A stretch of 64,000 nucleotides of DNA from Streptomyces sp. NBC_01445. GTDB taxonomy: Bacteria > Actinomycetota > Actinomycetes > Streptomycetales > Streptomycetaceae. The stretch covers positions 4,402,001 to 4,466,000 of the forward strand of contig NZ_CP109485.1 of the NCBI RefSeq assembly GCF_035918235.1, read 5' to 3'. Every line of letters begins with the position of its first letter. Position 1 is the stretch's first letter. This document shows, piece by piece, positions 11,353 to 19,825 of the stretch. The notes below the pieces were generated by a model, which ran no database searches, was not told where the DNA came from, and worked only from the letters and a program-made list of their open reading frames with translations. A program made the position numbers and the translations under genes.

Positions 11353-11850
11353 GTGACCCAGACCAGCGAAGACGTCACCTGGCTCACGCAGGAGGCGTAC
11401 ACCAAGCTCAAGGACGAGCTGGAGTACCTGTCTGGTCCCGCGCGCGCCGAGATCACCGTGAAGATCGCGGCGGCACGCGAGGAGGGCGACCTGCGCGAGA
11501 ACGGCGGGTACCACGCGGCCAAGGAGGAGCAGGGCAAGCAAGAGCTCCGCATCCGCCAGCTGACCCAGCTCCTGGAGAAGGCCAAGGTCGGCGAGGCGCC
11601 TTCCGCGGCCGGCGTCGCCGCCCCCGGCATGGTCGTCACGATCGCCTTCGACGGCGACGAGGACGACACCATGACGTTCCTGCTCGCCTCGCGTGAGTAC
11701 GCGAGCGCCGACATCGAGACGTACTCGCCGCAGTCCCCGCTGGGCTCCGGTGTGAACGGCAAGAAGATCGGCGAGGACGCCCAGTACGAGCTGCCGAACG
11801 GCAAGCTCGCCTCGGTGAAGATCCTCGCGGCGAAGCCCTACAACGGCTGA
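11353..11850 (+). CDS. greA: Transcription elongation factor GreA
   Basis: A 165-residue GreA. It rescues backtracked RNA polymerase by stimulating transcript cleavage through the secondary channel. The N-terminal coiled coil (about residues 10-80) carries the REEGDLRENGGYHAAKEEQ stretch at the tip, with the acidic residues needed for cleavage. The C-terminal FKBP-like domain follows, ending SPLGSGVNGKKIGEDAQYELPNGK. GTG at 11353 is preceded by GAGGAG at good spacing, which rejects an upstream in-frame start at 11323. The gene is monocistronic and followed by a strong hairpin. Confidence 0.95.
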   Translation: MTQTSEDVTWLTQEAYTKLKDELEYLSGPARAEITVKIAAAREEGDLRENGGYHAAKEEQGKQELRIRQLTQLLEKAKVGEAPSAAGVAAPGMVVTIAFDGDEDDTMTFLLASREYASADIETYSPQSPLGSGVNGKKIGEDAQYELPNGKLASVKILAAKPYNG

Positions 11851-11881
11851 GAAGCCGTACAACGGCTGAACCGACCGTATG

Positions 11882-11920
11882 GCGAAGGCCCCCGGCGCGT
11901 GCTGCGCCGGGGGCCTTCGC
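11882..11920. terminator. Bidirectional terminator between greA and the ABC exporter operon
   Basis: A perfect 17-bp stem, GCGAAGGCCCCCGGCGC with its complement, around a 5-base loop. It lies in the convergent gap between greA (ends 11850) and the ABC permease gene (ends 11946), so it can serve both transcripts. Confidence 0.85.
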
Positions 11921-11945
11921 GTGTTCGCGCTCGGGGCCGTGGCCG

Positions 11946-12788
11946 TCAGGCCGTCGCGTTGCGGTACTTGCGGACCGAGAGCGTCCGGAAGGCGACGATG
12001 ATCACGACGGACCAGAGCAGCGAGGCCCACACGGGGTGCTGCATGGGCCAGGCGGGGGAGTCGGAGACGCCCGGGTTGCCGAACAGCTCGCGGCAGGCCT
12101 GCACCGTGGCGCTGAACGGGTTCCAGTCGGCGATGTGGCGCAGCCAGGGCGTCATCTGGCTGGAGTCCACGAACGCGTTCGAGATGAACGTCACCGGGAA
12201 GAGCCAGACCAGCCCGCCCGACGTGGCCGCCTCGGGGGTGCGTACGGACAGGCCGATGAGGGCGCCGATCCACGTGAACGCGTATCCGAGGAGGAGCAGC
12301 AGGCCGAAGGCGCCGAGGGCCTTCGGGAGACCCTCGTGGATGCGCCAGCCCACCAGGAGCGCGACGATCGCGAGGACGAGCAGGGTCAGGGCCGTCTGCA
12401 CGAGGTCCGCGAGGGTGCGTCCGGTGAGGACGGCGCCACGGGACATCGGCAGCGACCTGAAGCGGTCGATGAGGCCCTTGTGCATGTCGTCGGCGATGCC
12501 CGCGCCGGCGCCCGCCGTGGCGAACGTGACGGTCTGGGCGAAGATGCCGGCCATCAGGAACTCGCGGTAGACCGCGGGGTCGGTGGTGCCCCCGATGTTC
12601 ATCGAGCCGCCGAACACGTAGCTGAACAGCACCACGAACATGATCGGCTGGATCAGCCCGAAGATGACGACCTCGGGGATCCGCGTCATCCGGATCAGAT
12701 TGCGCTTGGCGACGACGAGGGAGTCCCTGGCGGACTGCACGGGGCCGCCCGCGGGGCGGGGGGCGAGGGTCTGGGTGACGGCGCTCAC
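11946..12788 (-). CDS. ABC-2 type transporter permease, DrrB-like
   Basis: A 280-residue membrane protein with six predicted helices and the ABC-2 layout: a cytoplasmic N-terminus, first helix near IPEVVIFGLIQPIMFVVLFSYVFGG, then DDMHKGLIDRFRSLPMSRGAVLTGRTLADL, the coupling segment conserved in DrrB and related drug exporters. It forms the membrane channel for the ATPase encoded immediately upstream. The GTG start at 12788 overlaps the ATPase stop codon by four bases (GTGA), so translation is coupled. The substrate is unknown; homologues export anthracyclines or other hydrophobic compounds, and many act as self-protection or lipid exporters. Confidence 0.9.
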   Translation of the reverse strand: MSAVTQTLAPRPAGGPVQSARDSLVVAKRNLIRMTRIPEVVIFGLIQPIMFVVLFSYVFGGSMNIGGTTDPAVYREFLMAGIFAQTVTFATAGAGAGIADDMHKGLIDRFRSLPMSRGAVLTGRTLADLVQTALTLLVLAIVALLVGWRIHEGLPKALGAFGLLLLLGYAFTWIGALIGLSVRTPEAATSGGLVWLFPVTFISNAFVDSSQMTPWLRHIADWNPFSATVQACRELFGNPGVSDSPAWPMQHPVWASLLWSVVIIVAFRTLSVRKYRNATA

Positions 12789-13798
12789 TTGACGGCCTCC
12801 TTCTTCCGCTTGGGCTGCACGGCGGCGCCCGCCCCCGAGCCGTTCTCGTCCTCCTTCTCCTCGGCCACGTGGCCGGTCAGGGAGATGAACACGTCGTCGA
12901 GCGTGGGCCGGCGCAGACCGATGTCGTCGATCTCGATGCCGCGGGTGTCCAACTCCCTGATGACCTCGGCGAGGAGCTTGGCGCCGCCGGAGACGGGGAC
13001 GGTGAGCTTGCGGGTGTGCTGCTCGACGGTGGTCTCGCCCTTGCCGAACCCGGCGAGGACCTCGGCGGCGGGCGTCATGTGCTCCCGCTCGTGGACCACG
13101 AGCTCGACCCGCTCGCCGCCGGTCTGGGCCTTGAGCTGGTCGGACGTGCCGCGCGCGATGACCCGGCCGTGGTCGATCACGCAGATGTCGTGCGCCAGGT
13201 GGTCGGCCTCTTCGAGGTACTGGGTGGTGAGCAGCAGTGTCGTGCCGCCGGCGACCAGCTCCTGGATGACCTCCCACAGCTGCAGCCTGTTGCGCGGGTC
13301 GAGTCCCGTCGTCGGCTCGTCCATGAACATCACGGGCGGCGAGACGACGAGTGCGGCGGCCAGGTCGAGTCGGCGGCGCATGCCTCCGGAGTACGTCTTC
13401 GAGGTCCGGTCGGCGGCGTCAGCGAGGTTGAACCGCTCGAGCAGCTCGGACGCGCGCGCCTTCGCCTCCTTGGCCTTCATCTGATACAACTGGCCGACCA
13501 TTTGCAGGTTTTCACGACCCGTCAGATACTCGTCGACCGCGGCGAACTGGCCGGAGAGTCCGATCGAGCGCCGCACCTCGTTCGGATGCTTGAGAACGTC
13601 GATGCCCGCGACCACGGCCTTGCCGCTGTCCGGCGTGAGCAGCGTCGTCAGACAGCGCACGGCAGTGGTCTTCCCCGCCCCGTTCGGACCGAGCAGGCCG
13701 AGGACCGTGCCCTCCGGGACATCGAGATCGACGCCGTCCAGAGCCCTGACGTCACCGAAGGTCTTCACCAGACCTTCGGCGTAGATGGCGCCTGGCAT
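12785..13798 (-). CDS. ABC transporter ATP-binding protein, DrrA-like
   Basis: A 337-residue ATPase of the daunorubicin-resistance DrrA subfamily. It shows Walker A GPNGAGKTT (near residue 36), the Q-loop GLSGQFAAVDEYLTGRENL, signature YSGGMRRRLDLAAAL, Walker B VMFMDEPTTGLDP and switch His region TTQYLEEAD. A C-terminal domain of about 100 residues, typical of DrrA, includes RRPTLDDVFISLTGH. The last 25 residues are a Lys/Gly-rich tail. It powers the permease encoded downstream with a 4-base overlap. A perfect 12-bp palindrome about 110 bases upstream may be its operator. Confidence 0.92.
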   Translation of the reverse strand: MPGAIYAEGLVKTFGDVRALDGVDLDVPEGTVLGLLGPNGAGKTTAVRCLTTLLTPDSGKAVVAGIDVLKHPNEVRRSIGLSGQFAAVDEYLTGRENLQMVGQLYQMKAKEAKARASELLERFNLADAADRTSKTYSGGMRRRLDLAAALVVSPPVMFMDEPTTGLDPRNRLQLWEVIQELVAGGTTLLLTTQYLEEADHLAHDICVIDHGRVIARGTSDQLKAQTGGERVELVVHEREHMTPAAEVLAGFGKGETTVEQHTRKLTVPVSGGAKLLAEVIRELDTRGIEIDDIGLRRPTLDDVFISLTGHVAEEKEDENGSGAGAAVQPKRKKEAVK

Positions 13799-13906
13799 GT
13801 GGCTTCCCCCATGGGTTGTGGGTGACCTGTTTGGTTGCCTTGCTCAGGAAAAGCTTAGGTATGTCCGTCAGGGCGCGCCCGACGGATTGGTGACGTGCAC
13901 CACAAA

Positions 13907-13918
13907 GTATCGCGATAC
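13907..13918. promoter_or_regulatory. Perfect 12-bp palindrome between the ABC exporter operon and ilvA
   Basis: GTATCGCGATAC lies in an AT-richer stretch than its surroundings. It is 108 bases upstream of the DrrA-like start and just downstream of ilvA, so it is best placed to control the ABC operon. No regulator gene is adjacent on that side. Confidence 0.4.
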
Positions 13919-13964
13919 ATCGCGTCTCATCAACTGGTTTTCCGTAATCTCCCGGCTCCGCCGG

Positions 13965-15194
13965 TCAGTCGATGACGAGGTAACCCGCGTCCCGCAGCGC
14001 CGCGCCCACCTCGGCGCAGTGCACCGGCCCCTTCGTCTCCAGGTGCAGCTCGACCTCGGCCTCCGTGAGCCCGAGCCGGGGATCGGTCCGTACATGGCTC
14101 ACGTCGAGGACGTTGGCGTCGACCACCGACAGCACGCCGAGCAGCGTGGCCAGGGCGCCGGGACGGTCCGTCAGACGCAGCCGCAGCGACAGATAACGGC
14201 CGGCGGCGGCCATGCCGTGGCGCAGGATCCGCTGCATCAGGAGCGGGTCGACGTTGCCGCCCGACAGCAGCGCCACGACCGGACCCTCGAAGGAGTGCGG
14301 GTCGCTCAGGAGCGCCGCGACCGGACTCGCCCCGGCCGGTTCGACGACCAGCTTGGCCCGCTCCAGGCAGAGCAGCAGCGCGCTCGACAGCTCGTCCTCG
14401 GAGACCGTACGGACCTCGTCGACCAGCTCCTGGACCAGCTGGAACGGCACGTCACCGGGCCGCCCCACCCTGATGCCGTCGGCCATCGTCGCCGGATGGG
14501 GGATCGACACCGGCCACCCGGCCTCCAGTGAGGGCGGGTACGCCGCCGCGCCCGCCGCCTGCACGCCGATCACCTTCACATCGGGGCGCACCGCCTTGAC
14601 CGCCACCGCGATGCCCGCGGCGAGCCCGCCGCCGCCGATGCCCACGACGATCGTGCGGACCTCGGGGCACTGCTCCAGGATTTCGAGGCCGACCGTGCCC
14701 TGTCCGGCGATGATGTCCGGGTGGTCGAAGGGGTGGATGAACACGGCGCCCGTCTCGCGCGCGTACTCCTGCGCCGCCGCCAGCGTCTCGTCGACGACCT
14801 GCCCGTGCAGCCGCACCTCCGCGCCGTAGTCACGGGTCGCCGCGACCTTCGGCAGGGGCGCGCCGACCGGCATGAAGACCGTGGAGCGTACGCCGAGGAG
14901 AGAAGACGCGTGCGCTACACCCTGCGCATGGTTTCCGGCACTCGCGGCGACCACGCCCGCGGCGCGCTCCTCGGGAAGCAGGCCCGCGATCCTGACGTAC
15001 GCGCCGCGCAGCTTGAAGGAGCCGGTCCGCTGGAGGTTCTCGCACTTGAGGTGCACCGGCGCCCCGACCAGCCCGGAGAGGTACCGGCTGCCCTCCATCG
15101 CCGTCATCCGCGCGACCCCCGAGAGCATCTTCTGTGCGCCGCGCACATCGTCCAGGGTCACCGTCGGCAAGGAGTCAGCCGTGCTGTAGCTCAT
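13965..15194 (-). CDS. ilvA: Threonine ammonia-lyase (threonine deaminase) with C-terminal ACT domain
   Basis: A 409-residue PLP enzyme that deaminates L-threonine to 2-oxobutyrate, the first step toward isoleucine and a source of propionyl precursors. The N-terminal PLP fold includes the Schiff-base lysine in TGSFKLRGA, the SAGNHAQGVA loop and the glycine-rich cofactor phosphate loop GIGGGGLAAG. The last 75 residues form a single ACT-type domain (YLSLRLRLTDRPGALATLL), shorter than the double regulatory domain of E. coli IlvA. The overall length therefore resembles the catabolic/short type plus ACT found in actinobacteria. Which of biosynthetic or catabolic use dominates cannot be told from sequence. 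Confidence 0.9.
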   Translation of the reverse strand: MSYSTADSLPTVTLDDVRGAQKMLSGVARMTAMEGSRYLSGLVGAPVHLKCENLQRTGSFKLRGAYVRIAGLLPEERAAGVVAASAGNHAQGVAHASSLLGVRSTVFMPVGAPLPKVAATRDYGAEVRLHGQVVDETLAAAQEYARETGAVFIHPFDHPDIIAGQGTVGLEILEQCPEVRTIVVGIGGGGLAAGIAVAVKAVRPDVKVIGVQAAGAAAYPPSLEAGWPVSIPHPATMADGIRVGRPGDVPFQLVQELVDEVRTVSEDELSSALLLCLERAKLVVEPAGASPVAALLSDPHSFEGPVVALLSGGNVDPLLMQRILRHGMAAAGRYLSLRLRLTDRPGALATLLGVLSVVDANVLDVSHVRTDPRLGLTEAEVELHLETKGPVHCAEVGAALRDAGYLVID

Positions 15195-15339
15195 GACGGC
15201 AAGTCTCGCAGCTCACGCCGTACGGCTCCTGGTGTGACCACGGTCCGAGACTGGTTTGCGCAGCGTCGGTACGACCCGCCTTCCGGCCGCGTACCCTGTC
15301 CCCCAACCCACCACCCCCGCATGAAGTGAGCCCCCGGCC

Positions 15340-15861
15340 ATGCCCACACCACCGGAAACGATGGACATGACGACCGCCGGCGACACCGGCCTCCTCGAAA
15401 CGCTCCAGCACGAGGTGGCGGTCTTCGCCCGCCGTGCCGAACAGACCCGGCTCGGCGGGGTCGGGCAGGTGCGCAACTCGATGGACCGAGCCGCGTATCT
15501 GCTGCTCAACCGCCTGGACAAGGAAGGCCCGATGGGCGTCAAGGCGCTCGCCGCGAGCATGGGCATCGACTCGTCGACGGTGACGCGTCAGGTCGCGCCG
15601 CTCGTCGACACGGGCCTCGTCAAGCGGACGTCCCACCCGGAGGACGGACGCGCGGTCGTCCTCCAGCTGTCGCCGCGCGGCCTCGCCCGGCTCGACGAGG
15701 TACGCACGTCCAGGCAGTCCCTGATGGCCGAGTTGACGCAGGAGTGGACCCCGCAGGAGCGCGAACAGTTCTGCGCGCTCCTCACACGCTTCAACGCCGC
15801 GCTGTCCGCGCGGCAGGCGGGCGGGCCCGCCCCGTCCGGGGAAGCCGCTCCCGGCTCTTGA
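15340..15861 (+). CDS. MarR-family transcriptional regulator
   Basis: A 173-residue dimeric winged-helix regulator. The DNA-binding core, residues about 55-110, reads LNRLDKEGPMGVKALAASMG, then STVTRQVAPLVDTGLVKR, then the wing HPEDGRAVVLQLSPRG, all standard MarR features. Helices at both ends form the dimer interface and a Pro/Ala-rich tail follows. ATG at 15340 is used; an ATG nine codons in (MTTAGDTG) is possible. The gene stands between ilvA (divergent) and the sigma-like gene, so the target is not obvious from context. Confidence 0.87.
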   Translation: MPTPPETMDMTTAGDTGLLETLQHEVAVFARRAEQTRLGGVGQVRNSMDRAAYLLLNRLDKEGPMGVKALAASMGIDSSTVTRQVAPLVDTGLVKRTSHPEDGRAVVLQLSPRGLARLDEVRTSRQSLMAELTQEWTPQEREQFCALLTRFNAALSARQAGGPAPSGEAAPGS

Positions 15862-15885
15862 CCCCGGGCCCGCACCTGCCCTCAT

Positions 15886-15935
15886 ATGAGACCGGGCCCC
15901 TGTCGTACGCGGCCGGGGCCCGTCCCGTCCCAGCG
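15886..15935. repeat. Palindromic intergenic element related to the 40.4/54.5 kb repeat
   Basis: The sequence ATATGAGACCGGGCCCC followed by TGTCGTACGCGGCC and GGGGCCC is a GC-rich dyad. Its right part matches, inverted and with a two-base gap, the GCGTACGAGACAGGGCCGG segment of the larger repeats at 40415 and 54473. It lies just before the sigma-like gene and may form a hairpin after the marR gene. Confidence 0.4.
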
Positions 15936-15967
15936 ACCGGCCGCCGAGCGGCCCGGCTGGAGGTGCG

Positions 15968-16459
15968 GTGCGAGAACGGCGCGCGTTCCAGGACGCCCGC
16001 CGGGCCCGGGAGTTCGAGGCGTTCGTCGCGGGCGCGGCAGGGCGGCTGCTCCATGCCGCGACCCTGCTCACCACGGAGCCGGCCGACGGCAACCCGCGCG
16101 CGCGGAAGCTGCTCGTCGCGGCGCTCGCGCAGACGTACGCCTCCTGGGACCGGCTGCGCGGCGAGGACCCCTACGACCGCGCCCGCAAGGAGCTCGCCCT
16201 GCGCTTCGCCCGCGCGGCCTGGCACCAGCACCGCGGGTACGGCGGCGTACTGCGCCACCTCGGCCCGCAGGCTCGGCTGATCCTGGTGCTGCGCCTCTAC
16301 GAGGGGGTCGGCGAGGAGCAGGTGGCCGCGCTGCTCGGGCTCCCCATGGAGCGCGTACACGTGATCCACGCGCGCGCCATGGCACTCGTCCTGCACCCGC
16401 CGCGCGGGCCCGCCCCGGCCCTTGAGAACGCGCCGTCCCTGGAGGAGGTGCCGTCATGA
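15968..16459 (+). CDS. Divergent sigma-70-like protein (SigE-type ECF relative)
   Basis: A 163-residue protein. The C-terminal part, about residues 95-140 (LGPQARLILVLRLYEGVGEEQVAALLGLPMERVHVIHARAM), matches sigma region 4.2 of SigE-type ECF factors. The N-terminal part has the size and helical pattern of region 2, but the acidic/aromatic core motif is replaced by RKLLVAALAQTYASWDRL, so -10 recognition is doubtful. The GTG start follows GGAGG at short spacing. The next gene overlaps by four bases and encodes a small membrane protein, the layout of a sigma/anti-sigma pair. It may be a real but diverged factor or one retained for another role. Confidence 0.68.
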   Translation: MRERRAFQDARRAREFEAFVAGAAGRLLHAATLLTTEPADGNPRARKLLVAALAQTYASWDRLRGEDPYDRARKELALRFARAAWHQHRGYGGVLRHLGPQARLILVLRLYEGVGEEQVAALLGLPMERVHVIHARAMALVLHPPRGPAPALENAPSLEEVPS

Positions 16460-16707
16460 ACGCACAGGCCCGCACGGAGCGCGAGGTCCGCGCGATCCTG
16501 GAGGCCGCTCAGGGAGCGCTGCCGCCCGGGATCCACACCGAGGCGGTACGCCGGGGCGGACGGATCCTGCGCCGCAGGAGGGTGCTGCGCCGCCTGATGT
16601 GGCTGGCGCTGTGCCTGGCGATGACCGCGTTCTTCGTATGGGCCCTGCTCACCAGGCCCTGGGTGGAGCCGCCGTCCGGGACGACTCCACCACTCACGGG
16701 CTGGTGA
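16456..16707 (+). CDS. Small single-pass membrane protein coupled to the sigma-like gene
   Basis: An 83-residue protein: an acidic N-terminal segment (TEREVRAILEAAQGALPPGI), a very basic stretch (RRGGRILRRRRVLRRLM), one transmembrane helix (WLALCLAMTAFFVWALL) and a short Pro-rich tail outside. The ATG overlaps the upstream TGA (ATGA), so both are translated together. Position and topology suggest a membrane-bound partner or anti-sigma factor. No zinc-binding HxxxCxxC motif of the ZAS family is present, so that role is inference only. Confidence 0.7.
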   Translation: MNAQARTEREVRAILEAAQGALPPGIHTEAVRRGGRILRRRRVLRRLMWLALCLAMTAFFVWALLTRPWVEPPSGTTPPLTGW

Positions 16708-16713
16708 CCGCGC

Positions 16714-16729
16714 GCCTCCTCGCGGAGGC
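16714..16729. terminator. Short hairpin in the convergent gap before metB
   Basis: A 6-bp GCCTCC/GGAGGC stem with a TCGC loop lies between the stop codons of the small membrane protein (16707) and metB (16741). It is short and lacks a T run, so a terminator role is tentative. Confidence 0.3.
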
Positions 16730-16740
16730 CGTCCGCGGTA

Positions 16741-17913
16741 TCAGCCGAGCGCCTGCTGGAGGTCGGCGAGCAGGTCGTCGGCCGACTCGATGCCCACGGA
16801 GAGACGTACGAGATCGCTGGGCACTTCGAGCGCCGAGCCCGCGACCGAGGCGTGCGTCATGCGTCCCGGGTGCTCGATCAGGGACTCCACACCGCCCAGG
16901 GACTCGCCCAGGGTGAACAGCTTCGCCCGGTCGCAGACCGCGACGGCGGCCTCCTCGCCGCCCTCGACCTGGAACGACACCATGCCGCCGAACGCCTTCA
17001 TCTGCTTGGCGGCGACCTCGTGACCGGGGTGCTCCGGAAGGCCCGGGTACAGAACACGCGTCACGCGCGCGTGCCGGGACAGCATGTCGGCGACCCTCGT
17101 CGCGTTCTCACTGTGCCGGTCCATGCGCACGGGCAGCGTCTTGATGCCGCGCAGCACCAGCCACGCGTCCATCGGCCCGGCGACGGCGCCCATCGCGTTC
17201 TGGTGGTACGCCAGCTCCTCGCCGAGCGCCGGGTCGGCGACGATCAGCGCACCGCCGACGACGTCCGAGTGACCGCCCATGTACTTCGTCAGGGAGTGCA
17301 CGACGACGTCCGCGCCGAGCGCCAGCGGCTGCTGGAGGTACGGGCTCGCGAAGGTGTTGTCGACGACGAGCCGCGCCCCCGCCTCCCGCGCGACCTGCGC
17401 GACGACGGCGATGTCAGTGATCCCGAGCAGCGGGTTGGACGGCGTCTCGACCCAGATGACCTTGGTCTTCGGCGTGAGTGCCGCGCGCACGGAGGCCGGG
17501 TCGCTGGTGTCGGCGACCGACCACTCCACGCCCCACCGCGAGACGACCTTCGCGAACAGACGGAACGTGCCGCCGTACGCGTCGTTCGGGATGACCACGT
17601 GATCGCCGGGGCTGAGCAGCGTACGGAGAAGGCAGTCCTCGGCGGCGAGCCCGGAGGCGAACGCGAGGCCGCGGCGGCCGCCTTCGAGGGCGGCGAGATT
17701 CTCCTCCAGGGCGGTCCTGGTCGGGTTGGCGCTGCGGCTGTACTCGTAGCCACCGCGCAGCCCGCCCACGCCGTCCTGCTTGTACGTGGAGACCTGGTAG
17801 ATCGGGGGGACAACGGCGCCCGTCAGGGGGTCGGCCGTGTTGCCCGCGTGAATGGCCACGGTCTCGAACCCGTGACCGCCGTGGGTGTTCTGGCTGTTGT
17901 GCGTGTCGCTCAT
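16741..17913 (-). CDS. metB: Cystathionine gamma-synthase (or gamma-lyase)
   Basis: A 390-residue PLP enzyme of the Cys/Met metabolism family. It shows YEYSRSANPTRTALEENLA, the cofactor-binding SGLAAEDCLL region, DNTFASPYLQQPLALGADVV and the PLP lysine in SLTKYMGGHSDV. The C-terminus has SLGGVESLIEHPGRMTHAS. Such enzymes join O-acyl-homoserine and cysteine to cystathionine or cleave cystathionine in reverse transsulfuration; actinobacterial members often do both, so the MetB label is the conventional choice. The ATG at 17913 gives the family start MSDTHNSQNTHGGHGFET. No clear Shine-Dalgarno is visible. Confidence 0.88.
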   Translation of the reverse strand: MSDTHNSQNTHGGHGFETVAIHAGNTADPLTGAVVPPIYQVSTYKQDGVGGLRGGYEYSRSANPTRTALEENLAALEGGRRGLAFASGLAAEDCLLRTLLSPGDHVVIPNDAYGGTFRLFAKVVSRWGVEWSVADTSDPASVRAALTPKTKVIWVETPSNPLLGITDIAVVAQVAREAGARLVVDNTFASPYLQQPLALGADVVVHSLTKYMGGHSDVVGGALIVADPALGEELAYHQNAMGAVAGPMDAWLVLRGIKTLPVRMDRHSENATRVADMLSRHARVTRVLYPGLPEHPGHEVAAKQMKAFGGMVSFQVEGGEEAAVAVCDRAKLFTLGESLGGVESLIEHPGRMTHASVAGSALEVPSDLVRLSVGIESADDLLADLQQALG

Positions 17914-18004
17914 GCGGCCAGAGCGTAGTGCGCGCACGGGCCGCGCGGCGGCCCTACCGGGCCTCATTCGCCAATTGTCCGACCCTTCTGGTTCGCTTGT
18001 ACGC

Positions 18005-19114
18005 ATGGGAATTCTCTGGGTCCTGATGGCAGTGGTCATGTTGGGGGCGGTGCTTGGCCCGTACCTGCTGCGCAGGCGCGGCGGGATACGCCAGGTCGCA
18101 CCCGGTTCGCCGGACGCGGCGGACCCCGCGGAGTACGGCTTCATGCGCCAGGAAGACCTGGACGTGCGGCTCCCGGGCCCCGACCAGGACCTGTTGAACG
18201 TGATGTCGGTGGTCCAGCGCAACCAGGACTTCACCGCCGCCAAGCAGCTCCTCGCCGGCACGGGCAAGGAGACCGAGCAGCGCTGGGAGCGCGTGCAGGC
18301 GATCGCCGGCGCCGCCGCCCTGGAGCTCGCGCAGACTCCGCGGCTCGGCGCCGGGTGGCTCCACGCGTGGCGTGCCCAGGACCTTAAGGACCCGGGCGGG
18401 GCACAGGTGTTCGCGGAGTTCCTCGTCCAGCAGGCCTGGCGGAACGCGGGCGGTGAAGCGCAGGCCGACGAGCGGCGGATCATCCTGGAAGAGGCAAGGT
18501 CGGCCTGCGAGGACGCGGCGCTCCTGGCCCCCGGCGACCCGGTCCCCCACATCACACATCTCGCCGTGGCCCGCGGCCTCGGGTACTCCCAGCACGACTT
18601 CGAGCAGCTCTGGCTCAAGATCCTCGACACGGCGCCCGGCCACATGGGCGCCCACCTGGCGGGCCTGCGGTACTGGTGCGAGAAGTGGCACGGCTCGCGC
18701 GAGCTCGCCTTCTCCTTCGCCGAGGCCGCCGCCGCGCGCGCCCCGCGCGGCTCGCTCCTCGCCGCGCTCCCCCTCTTCGCTCTCTACGAGCACCTGCCCG
18801 ACGTCAATCTGGTGCGCAGCTTCTACCAGAGCGAGGTCGTCACCAAGTCGATCCACGGCGCGCTCTTCGCCGTCCAGGCCGCCCGGCCGGACGACCCGAT
18901 GCTCGCCCACGTCCGCCACCTCCTGGTGTTCTTCCTGGTCCGCTGCGAGCGCTGGGCCGAGGCGATGGAGCAGCTGCTCCACGTCGACGGCCACGTGGGC
19001 GCGCTCCCCTGGACGACGGGCTCGGACCCGGCGGCGGACTACGCGGTGTACCGGGCGCTCGCGGTCGCGGGCTACGAGGCGAACGGCGGGAGCCCGGCGA
19101 CGCTGCGCCACTGA
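18005..19114 (+). CDS. Membrane-anchored TPR-like hypothetical protein
   Basis: A 369-residue protein. One N-terminal transmembrane helix (MGILWVLMAVVMLGAVLGPYLL) is followed by RRR, giving an N-out/C-in signal anchor. The remaining 330 residues are helical and resemble TPR arrays: DQDLLNVMSVVQRNQDFTAAKQLLAGT, later EEARSACEDAALLAPGDPVPH and a series of helix pairs. Trp and Ala are frequent. I recognise it as a conserved Streptomyces hypothetical gene divergent from metB, but no function is known. A cytoplasmic scaffold at the membrane is a reasonable inference. Confidence 0.78.
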   Translation: MGILWVLMAVVMLGAVLGPYLLRRRGGIRQVAPGSPDAADPAEYGFMRQEDLDVRLPGPDQDLLNVMSVVQRNQDFTAAKQLLAGTGKETEQRWERVQAIAGAAALELAQTPRLGAGWLHAWRAQDLKDPGGAQVFAEFLVQQAWRNAGGEAQADERRIILEEARSACEDAALLAPGDPVPHITHLAVARGLGYSQHDFEQLWLKILDTAPGHMGAHLAGLRYWCEKWHGSRELAFSFAEAAAARAPRGSLLAALPLFALYEHLPDVNLVRSFYQSEVVTKSIHGALFAVQAARPDDPMLAHVRHLLVFFLVRCERWAEAMEQLLHVDGHVGALPWTTGSDPAADYAVYRALAVAGYEANGGSPATLRH

Positions 19115-19312
19115 CCGCCCCGCGCGGCCCGACGCTCAACTGCGGCGTCTCGACCAGAGGTTCTGCTCTCGGCCCAGCATCCCCCCGACTGTGTCCCGCC
19201 GTCGGCACTCTTCATCCACAGCGGGGCACCCCCAAACCCCGCAAGCGCACGCACGGCCCGGCTGCGGAGCCTCGGCCGGCCGGCCTCCGCCTTCCGCCGG
19301 GCCGCCTCGCGG

Positions 19313-19825
19313 TCAGCCCTCCGCGCGGGCGGGCAGCCGCCATCCCGGGCGCGGGAAGTGGCACGTGTAGCCGTCCGGGTAACGCTGCAGATAGTCCTGA
19401 TGCTCGGGCTCGGCCTCCCAGAAGGGGCCGCCCGGCTCTACCTCGGTGACGACTTTGCCCGGCCACAGTCCGGAGGCGTCCACATCCGCGATCGTGTCCT
19501 CGGCGATCCGCTTCTGCTCGTCATCCACGTAGTAGATCGCCGAGCGGTAGCTGAGACCGATGTCGTTGCCCTGGCGGTTCTTGGTGCTCGGGTCATGGAT
19601 CTGGAAGAAGAGCTCCAGGATCGCGCGGAAGTCGGTCCTCTCGGGGTCGAAAAGGATCTCAATGGCCTCCGCGTGAGTGCCATGGTTACGGTACGTCGCG
19701 TTCGGCACGTCACCGCCTGTGTATCCGACCCGGGTCGCCGTCACGCCCGGGAGTCGGCGGATCAGGTCCTCCATCCCCCAGAAGCATCCGCCCGCCAGCA
19801 CGGCCCTCTGTGTCTGCGCAGCCAT
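19313..19825 (-). CDS. msrA: Peptide methionine sulfoxide reductase A
   Basis: A 170-residue MsrA, which reduces methionine-S-sulfoxide in proteins. The catalytic cysteine is Cys14 in [14 protein letters not shown]. Other family motifs are [18 protein letters not shown] and [23 protein letters not shown]. No C-terminal recycling cysteine is seen, so it may be resolved by thioredoxin or mycothiol. ATG at 19825 has GGAGGGG seven bases upstream, rejecting the much longer in-frame extension. It is convergent with the TPR-like gene. Confidence 0.93.
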   Translation of the reverse strand: MAAQTQRAVLAGGCFWGMEDLIRRLPGVTATRVGYTGGDVPNATYRNHGTHAEAIEILFDPERTDFRAILELFFQIHDPSTKNRQGNDIGLSYRSAIYYVDDEQKRIAEDTIADVDASGLWPGKVVTEVEPGGPFWEAEPEHQDYLQRYPDGYTCHFPRPGWRLPARAEG

